Below are positions 60,226-64,000 of a DNA stretch of 64,000 nucleotides, piece after piece (positions within the stretch are counted from its first letter, which is position 1; each line of letters opens with the position of its first letter). Source of the stretch: Acidobacteriaceae bacterium (GTDB lineage Bacteria; Acidobacteriota; Terriglobia; Bryobacterales; Bryobacteraceae); the NCBI GenBank assembly GCA_019240475.1, contig JAFAYI010000001.1, positions 1 through 64,000 on the forward strand, in the 5' to 3' direction. The notes beneath the pieces were generated by a model. The model was not told the origin of the DNA. It worked only from the letters and a program-made list of their open reading frames with translations, and searched no databases. The translations under genes and the position numbers were made by a program.

Positions 60226-60288
60226 GCAACTAACTCGCTGCCGCAGCTCTCACCCGAAAGCGGCGATAACTTAGGAAAGGAGCCTGTA

Positions 60289-60342
60289 ATGAAAATCAAG
60301 AAGAGCAACCTGAAGGCTGGCCAGTCCGTTTGGGGAACCTAG
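60289..60342 (+). CDS. Peptide gene 1 (MKIKKSNLKAGQSVWGT)
   Basis: This 17-residue peptide is MKIKKSNLKAGQSVWGT. AAAGGAG lies 6 bases upstream of the ATG, and a sigma70-type promoter lies 64 bases upstream of the ATG. Its first 11 residues match those of two further peptides encoded within 550 bases, and Trp is third from the end in all. Six residues follow the Ala-Gly. It may be a secreted peptide or a peptide precursor for the C39-type transporter downstream; no modification enzyme is seen in the window. A non-coding reading cannot be excluded, but three copies with the same start, site and spacing argue against it. Confidence 0.75.
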   Translation: MKIKKSNLKAGQSVWGT

Positions 60343-60377
60343 TTCCTATCAGTTCTCGTCTCATGCTTTAAGACCCC

Positions 60378-60403
60378 GGCCGCCTTGTTCCCGCAAGGCG
60401 GCC
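60378..60403 (+). terminator. 10-bp hairpin between peptide genes 1 and 2
   Basis: GGCCGCCTTG (60378-60387) and CAAGGCGGCC (60394-60403) form a perfect stem around TTCCCG. No T run follows, so it may stabilise or process the transcript or only weaken readthrough into peptide gene 2, which has no promoter of its own. Confidence 0.6.
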
Positions 60404-60431
60404 AGTATTCCCAAAGAAAGGAGCACTTGTC

Positions 60432-60482
60432 GTGAAAATCAAGAGCAACGTAAAAGCCGGCAACTCGAAGTGGCCTGCCTAA
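60432..60482 (+). CDS. Peptide gene 2 (MKIKSNVKAGNSKWPA)
   Basis: This 16-residue peptide starts at GTG: MKIKSNVKAGNSKWPA. AAAGGAG lies 8 bases before it. No separate promoter is seen between gene 1 and gene 2, so they probably share a transcript that passes the hairpin at 60378-60403. The residues after Ala-Gly are NSKWPA, again six with Trp fourth. A strong terminator with a 14-bp stem follows 50 bases later. The GTG start may lower its synthesis relative to peptide 1. Confidence 0.75.
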   Translation: MKIKSNVKAGNSKWPA

Positions 60483-60531
60483 TTATCTGATCGGCTGTCT
60501 CCTGTCATTTCTTTAGTTCTTTAGTCCCACC

Positions 60532-60567
60532 AAAGGCCGCTTCGCTCTCAGGCGAAGCGGCCTTTTC
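60532..60567 (+). terminator. Intrinsic terminator after peptide gene 2
   Basis: AAAGGCCGCTTCGC (60532-60545) pairs perfectly with GCGAAGCGGCCTTT (60552-60565) around TCTCAG, with TTTTC following. This ends the peptide 1-2 transcription unit. Confidence 0.92.
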
Positions 60568-60740
60568 TGTGCAAAAACGATACACACTCTATATCACCTC
60601 GCGGCTACCGGGTAGGAATAATCTGAACCTGCGCCGCAGCCCACCGCTAGATATAAGTGGTAACAACAGATACACGCGCCGCCTAATTACTTTACCCTCG
60701 TTCCAGCCTCTATGTTTGTAGCTCTAGTATTAAGACGGCC

Positions 60741-60768
60741 TTGAAAGGATCTGAAACGGAGTTATACT
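60741..60768 (+). promoter_or_regulatory. Sigma70-type promoter of peptide gene 3
   Basis: TTGAAA at 60741-60746 and TATACT at 60763-60768 with 16 bases between. The 3' flank GCCAGTAACT resembles that of promoter 1. A hairpin AGCCGCT (60781-60787) / AGCGGCT (60805-60811) lies between this promoter and the ribosome binding site. Confidence 0.78.
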
Positions 60769-60837
60769 GCCAGTAACTAAAGCCGCTCGCTTCTCCCAAA
60801 GTAAAGCGGCTAATTCTACCGAAAGGAGCCTCGACCA

Positions 60838-60888
60838 ATGAAAATCAAGAGCAATGTTCGCGCCGGCAAGTGCCTCTGGGGCCAGTAA
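60838..60888 (+). CDS. Peptide gene 3 (MKIKSNVRAGKCLWGQ)
   Basis: This 16-residue peptide is MKIKSNVRAGKCLWGQ. AAAGGAG lies 9 bases before the ATG and its own promoter 70 bases upstream. The six residues after Ala-Gly, KCLWGQ, hold the only cysteine among the three, which could allow a thiol modification or dimer. Identical first six residues (MKIKSN) with peptide 2, but different codons (AAT GTT CGC against AAC GTA AAA), show selection on the protein sequence rather than a recent DNA copy. The stop is followed by a hairpin and the 44-bp repeats. Confidence 0.78.
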   Translation: MKIKSNVRAGKCLWGQ

Positions 60889-60894
60889 TTCCCT

Positions 60895-60915
60895 CTTCGG
60901 CGATTCCCGCCGAAG
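60895..60915 (+). terminator. Hairpin after peptide gene 3
   Basis: CTTCGGCG (60895-60902) pairs with CGCCGAAG (60908-60915) around ATTCC. It is followed by CTTGAAGG, without a clear T run. Confidence 0.55.
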
Positions 60916-60931
60916 CTTGAAGGAAAAACAA

Positions 60932-61107
60932 GCGCACAGGCCGCTTGGTGGCCGTTGTGCGCGTTTTAACAAAGAGCGCACAGGCCGCTTGGTGGCCGTT
61001 GTGCGCGTTTTAACAAAGAGCGCACAGGCCGCTTGGTGGCCGTTGTGCGCGATTTAACAAAGAGCGCACAGGCTGTTTGGTGGCCGTTGTGCGCGATTAC
61101 AACCACG
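60932..61107. repeat. Four tandem 44-bp palindromic repeats
   Basis: Units begin at 60932, 60976, 61020 and 61064, each exactly 44 bases apart. A unit begins GCGCACAGGCC and carries TGTGCGCG 25 bases later, so it can fold (7-bp outer stem, 4-bp inner GGCC stem, loop GCTTGGT). Each of the first three ends with TTTTAAC or ATTTAAC, then AAAGA. The fourth differs in the loop (GGCTGTTTGGTGGCC). The units have no spacers, so this is not CRISPR. They may act as tandem terminators, as REP/BIME-like elements, or as protein-binding sites between peptide array and transporter operon. Confidence 0.9.
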
Positions 61108-61132
61108 AGCCGCTCTTTTCCCAGAGCGGCTC
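61107..61132 (+). terminator. 10-bp hairpin before HlyD gene
   Basis: GAGCCGCTCT (61107-61116) pairs with AGAGCGGCTC (61123-61132) around TTTCCC, 27 bases before the HlyD ATG. Its position and loop match the hairpins near the peptide genes. Confidence 0.55.
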
Positions 61133-61158
61133 GCTAACCAAATCCCACGAGTTATCGG

Positions 61159-62325
61159 ATGGCCAATACTTTTCACCGTGTCAACCAGTCTCTGCGCGCC
61201 GACAACGGTGTAGTATCTTCCATCTCCCTGCTCGTCGCCGCCCTTATCCTCGCCTCCTGGCTCGCCTGGGCCTTGCACTCCCGCATCACCCGCTACGAAG
61301 TCTCCGATTCGGCCCGCCTCGAAGTCGACCGCGCGGCTTATCCCATCCAGGCCGGCGTCTCCGGCCGCCTCGCCGTCTCTCATCTGGTCCTTGAAAAGGA
61401 AGTGCGGGCCGGCGAAATACTGGCCGAAATCGATAGCACCCCGGAACGCCTTAGCCTTCAGGAAGAGCATGTCCGGCTCGCCGGTCTGCAGCCCCAGATC
61501 GCCGCCCTCCAAGCTCAATTGGACGCCGAAGCGCAAGGCGGAGCGGATGAGCGCCGCGTCCTCGCCCTCTCGCTAGATGGCGCCCGCGCGCGCTCTCGGG
61601 AAGCCGAAGCTCAAGCCGCCGCCGCCGAACAGCAGGCCGCCCGCGACGCACGCCTGCAAAACGAAGGCATCCTCGCCCAAGCCGAAGCCGACCGCGCCCG
61701 CGCCGACGCCCGCGGCAAACGCGCCGCCGCCGATAGCCTGAAGGTCGCAATCGCGCGCCTCGAACCCGAACTTCAATCCCGCGAGGAAGACCGCCAGGTC
61801 CGTCAGAAACAAATCCTCGAACAGATCGCCAAGCTCCAGGCCGATCTCGCCGTCTCGTCCTCCTCCATTGAGCGCCTCAAGTACGAAATCGGCCGCCGCC
61901 AAATCCGCGCGCCCATCTCCGGCCGCCTCGGCGAATGCGCGTCTCTGCACCCCGGCGCCCAGATCTCGGAAGGCCAGCAGCTCGGCGTCATCCTCCCCGC
62001 CGGCCAGGTGCGCCTGGTCGCCGAATTTCAGCCCGCCGTCGCGCTCGGCAAAATCCGTCCCGGCCAGCGCGCCACCATCCGCCTCGACGGCTTTCCCTGG
62101 GCCCAGTACGGAACTATACCGGCCCGCGTCTCCACCGTCGCGGGCGAAATCCGCGACGGCAAGGTTCGCGTCGAACTCGCTCTCGATGGCTCCTCGCGCT
62201 CCTCCATCCCCCTCCAGCACGGCCTCCCCGGCTCGGTCGAAGTGGAAGTCGAGCGCCTCTCCCCCGCGGCTCTGCTGCTGCGCTCCGCCGGCGCTGTCGT
62301 GGGTTCCCATGGAGACGCCCATTGA
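61159..62325 (+). CDS. HlyD-family membrane fusion protein
   Basis: This 388-residue adaptor has a short cytoplasmic N-terminus, one helix (ISLLVAALILASWLAWALHSRI, about 20-42) and the biotinyl-lipoyl-like half (RLEVDRAAYPIQAGVSGRLAVSHLVLEKEVRAGEILAEIDS). A long coiled coil (about 95-230) follows, and then the second lipoyl half (EIGRRQIRAPISGRLGECASLHPGAQISEGQQLGVIL). A beta-barrel part follows (VRLVAEFQPAVALGKIRPGQRATIRLDGFPWAQYGTIPARVSTVAGEIRDGKVRVELAL). It should link an ABC exporter to an outer membrane channel. TGA overlaps the transporter's TTG start (TTGA at 62322-62325). No outer-membrane TolC-type gene is seen in the window. Confidence 0.93.
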   Translation: MANTFHRVNQSLRADNGVVSSISLLVAALILASWLAWALHSRITRYEVSDSARLEVDRAAYPIQAGVSGRLAVSHLVLEKEVRAGEILAEIDSTPERLSLQEEHVRLAGLQPQIAALQAQLDAEAQGGADERRVLALSLDGARARSREAEAQAAAAEQQAARDARLQNEGILAQAEADRARADARGKRAAADSLKVAIARLEPELQSREEDRQVRQKQILEQIAKLQADLAVSSSSIERLKYEIGRRQIRAPISGRLGECASLHPGAQISEGQQLGVILPAGQVRLVAEFQPAVALGKIRPGQRATIRLDGFPWAQYGTIPARVSTVAGEIRDGKVRVELALDGSSRSSIPLQHGLPGSVEVEVERLSPAALLLRSAGAVVGSHGDAH

Positions 62326-64000
62326 GAAGATTCTTCGCCGCCGAAGTGGTCCAAAGCTCCAGCATGGACTGCGGGCCCGCTTCGCTCAAATGTCTGCTCG
62401 ACGGCTTCCGAATTCCTGCCAGCTATGGCCGCCTCCGCGAAGCCTGTCAAACCGGCGTGGATGGCGCCTCCATCGACACCATGGAGGCCGTCGCCAATCA
62501 ACTCGGTCTCGAAGCCGAGCAGATCATGCTCCCGGCCGACCACCTGTTCCTCTCCGGCGCCCGCCATCTGCCCGCCATCGTTGTCGTCAATCTTCCCAAC
62601 GGCCTCACGCACTTTGTCGTTCTCTGGCGCCGCCACGGCCGCTTGCTCCAGGTCATGGATCCCTCCGTCGGCCGCCGCTGGATCTCCGCCCTCCGGTTCG
62701 CCCGCGACATTTACATCCACACTCTCCCCGCCGCCGCCCCCGAGTGGCGCGATTATGCCGCATCCGCCGATTTCCAATCCGCCCTGCGCCACCGCATCGC
62801 CGCTCTCGGCGTCTCCGCTTCGGCCGCCGGCCGCCTCTGCGCCCAAGCGCTCGCCGACGAATCCTGGCGCGGACTCGCCACCCTCGACGCAGCCGTTCGC
62901 CTGCTCGCCTCCCTCCAACGCGCCCGCGCCACGTCCCGAGACCGCGCCCGCCTCCTCGAACGCTTCTGCGCCAACCCCCAACTCATTCCTCCCGCCTATT
63001 GGTCGGTCCGCCCTGCCCCCATCGACGCCGAGGGGGGCGAACAACTCCTCATGCGCGGCGCGGTCCTTGTCTGCATTCGCGGCAAGCGCGCCACTCCTTC
63101 CCCCGAACCCTTGCTCCCCGAACTCGCCGCCGCCATCGAAGAGCGTCCCTTCCATCCGGCCCGCCACCTGTACCGAGCCTTGCGCGAAAGCGGCTCTTTT
63201 CCGATCGCGGCGCTGCTCGCCGGCCTCTTGCTCGGCGTCGGCGGAGTGCTCGTCGAAGCGGTCCTGTTCCGCGGCATCTTCGATATAGCCGGCGCGCTCC
63301 ACCTCGGCGGCCAGCGTCTCGGCGCCATGGCCGCCATTCTGCTCTTCAGCCTCGCCCTGCTCATCATCGAAATCCCGCTCTTTTCAGGCGCGCTCCGCCT
63401 CGGCCGCCAAATGGAAAACCGCTTCCGCCTCGCCTTCTTCGCCAAAATCCCGAAACTCACCGACCGCTACTTTCACAGCCGCCTCATCTCCGACATGGCC
63501 GAGCGCGGGCACGTCATCCACCGCCTCCGTCTCCTCCCGGACCAAGTCCGCCAGGCTCTGCAGGCCGCCTTCGGCATCTGCGCCACCGCCGCCGGCATCC
63601 TCTGGCTTGCTCCCGCCGCCGCGCCCTTCGTCCTGCTCGCCGTCGCCGCCGCTCTCGCGCCCACCTTCCTCGCCCAACCCGTTCTCATCGAACGCGAGCT
63701 GCGCGTCCGCAGCCACTTGGGCGCGCTCACGCGCTTTTACCTCGACGCCATGCTCGGCCTCGTCGCCATCCGCGCCCATGGGGCCGAGCGCAGTGTCCGC
63801 CGCGAGCACGAAAAGCTCCTCGGCGAATGGGCCGCCGCCGCCCTTCGCCTCCAGCGCTCCATCGTCGCCATCGAAGCTTTCCAGCTCGTCTCGATGTTCG
63901 CCCTCATCGCCGCCCTGCTTCTTAGCCATCCCCTGCAGGGCGCCGGCATCGGCCGCGTCCTGTTAATCGTCTACTGGGCGCTCAACCTCCCGATATTGGG
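62322..64000 (+). CDS. C39 peptidase-domain ABC exporter (partial)
   Basis: The gene starts at a TTG overlapping the HlyD stop and is open through the right edge, so only 560 residues are seen. The N-terminal 130 residues are a peptidase C39 domain: oxyanion Q11, C17 in SSMDCGPASLKCLLDGF, H97 in NGLTHFVVLW and D113 in QVMDPSVGRRW. Five or more membrane helices follow (PIAALLAGLLLGVGGVLVEAV, RLGAMAAILLFSLALLIIEIPLFSG, AAFGICATAAGILWLAPAA, APFVLLAVAAALAPTFLAQP). The ATPase domain lies beyond the window. PCAT proteins cleave a leader after a Gly-Gly-like pair and export the rest. The three Ala-Gly peptides upstream are the obvious candidate substrates. Confidence 0.92.
   Translation, partial: MRRFFAAEVVQSSSMDCGPASLKCLLDGFRIPASYGRLREACQTGVDGASIDTMEAVANQLGLEAEQIMLPADHLFLSGARHLPAIVVVNLPNGLTHFVVLWRRHGRLLQVMDPSVGRRWISALRFARDIYIHTLPAAAPEWRDYAASADFQSALRHRIAALGVSASAAGRLCAQALADESWRGLATLDAAVRLLASLQRARATSRDRARLLERFCANPQLIPPAYWSVRPAPIDAEGGEQLLMRGAVLVCIRGKRATPSPEPLLPELAAAIEERPFHPARHLYRALRESGSFPIAALLAGLLLGVGGVLVEAVLFRGIFDIAGALHLGGQRLGAMAAILLFSLALLIIEIPLFSGALRLGRQMENRFRLAFFAKIPKLTDRYFHSRLISDMAERGHVIHRLRLLPDQVRQALQAAFGICATAAGILWLAPAAAPFVLLAVAAALAPTFLAQPVLIERELRVRSHLGALTRFYLDAMLGLVAIRAHGAERSVRREHEKLLGEWAAAALRLQRSIVAIEAFQLVSMFALIAALLLSHPLQGAGIGRVLLIVYWALNLPIL

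Noticed and set aside
60854..61057. 67-codon plus-strand frame through the 44-bp repeats
   Set aside because: It lies in the out-of-frame part of peptide gene 3 and repeated hairpins, has no ribosome binding site and the amino acid repeats follow the DNA repeat only.
60932..61107. Direct repeats considered as a CRISPR array
   Set aside because: Units are tandem with exact 44-base period, with no unique spacers between repeats, and no cas genes are near.
61868..63925. Plus-strand 685-codon frame across HlyD end and C39 exporter
   Set aside because: The product is Arg/Pro/Ser low complexity; the C39 motifs (SSMDCGPASLKC) are in another frame that continues to the edge.

Overview
The window reads as a chromosomal segment of a GC-rich, diderm, aerobic soil-type bacterium, most likely an acidobacterium of the Solibacter/Bryobacter group. 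That assignment is inferred from lineage-typical gene types: an 800-residue MacB/FtsX-like orphan permease (ADOP type), several VWFA-related secreted proteins of the acidobacterial kind, a pro-kumamolisin S53 peptidase, CgeB-like glycosyltransferases, and a hypothetical protein with an ANQKNAQFSTGP start. LptC/LptA-like and porin genes point to an outer membrane. No rRNA or tRNA gene and no insertion sequence was seen.

Layout. 1-9.8 kb: an edge-truncated hypothetical gene, a DUF433/DUF5615 antitoxin-toxin pair, a class C beta-lactamase-like hydrolase, a DyP peroxidase, an alditol-oxidase-like flavoenzyme with an Fpg/Nei glycosylase, an SDR oxidoreductase, a DinB-like protein, an esterase, and a phosphoribosyltransferase/ferritin-like cluster. 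9.9-15.3 kb: ADOP permease, two VWA proteins and a FecR-like protein. 15.3-24.1 kb: a tight leftward operon (methyltransferase, GH39-like enzyme, NAD-epimerase, B12-binding radical SAM, four glycosyltransferases) that probably makes or modifies an unidentified glycan. 24.1-28.3 kb: phosphatase, PAS histidine kinase, TPR/GT9-like protein, NarL-type regulator and a small hypothetical gene. 28.3-37.4 kb: CocE-type hydrolase, YggS, a NucS-like nuclease, YceH, a TauE/SafE exporter with DUF1634, and an LptC-LptA-type fusion. 37.5-46 kb: groES-groEL behind a CIRCE-like operator, DUF6496, a DUF2760-Hsp70-Hsp70 trio and thiL. 46-59.8 kb: sugar isomerase, two VWA proteins, a porin, an S53 peptidase, a trypsin-like protease with an atypical LuxR regulator, dienelactone hydrolase, DUF4159 and a membrane glycosyltransferase.

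The most striking region is 60.2-64 kb. Three peptide genes of 16-17 codons share the pattern MKIK(K)SN[VL][KR]AG followed by exactly six residues with Trp at position four (QSVWGT, NSKWPA, KCLWGQ). Each has a strong AAAGGAG ribosome binding site. Two have near-identical sigma70-type promoters (TTGAA[AT]-N16-TATACT). They are separated by hairpins, followed by four tandem 44-bp palindromic repeats, and then by an HlyD-type adaptor translationally coupled to an ABC transporter with an intact N-terminal C39 peptidase (Cys17, His97, Asp113), which runs off the right edge. The inferred system is a minimal peptide secretion locus in which the C39 domain may cut after the conserved Ala-Gly and release Trp-containing hexapeptides.

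Other points of note: the GH39-like protein looks circularly permuted; the second Hsp70 gene is preceded by degenerate copies of its own start that form a 20-codon mini-ORF; and the DUF2760 gene seems to start at CTG.
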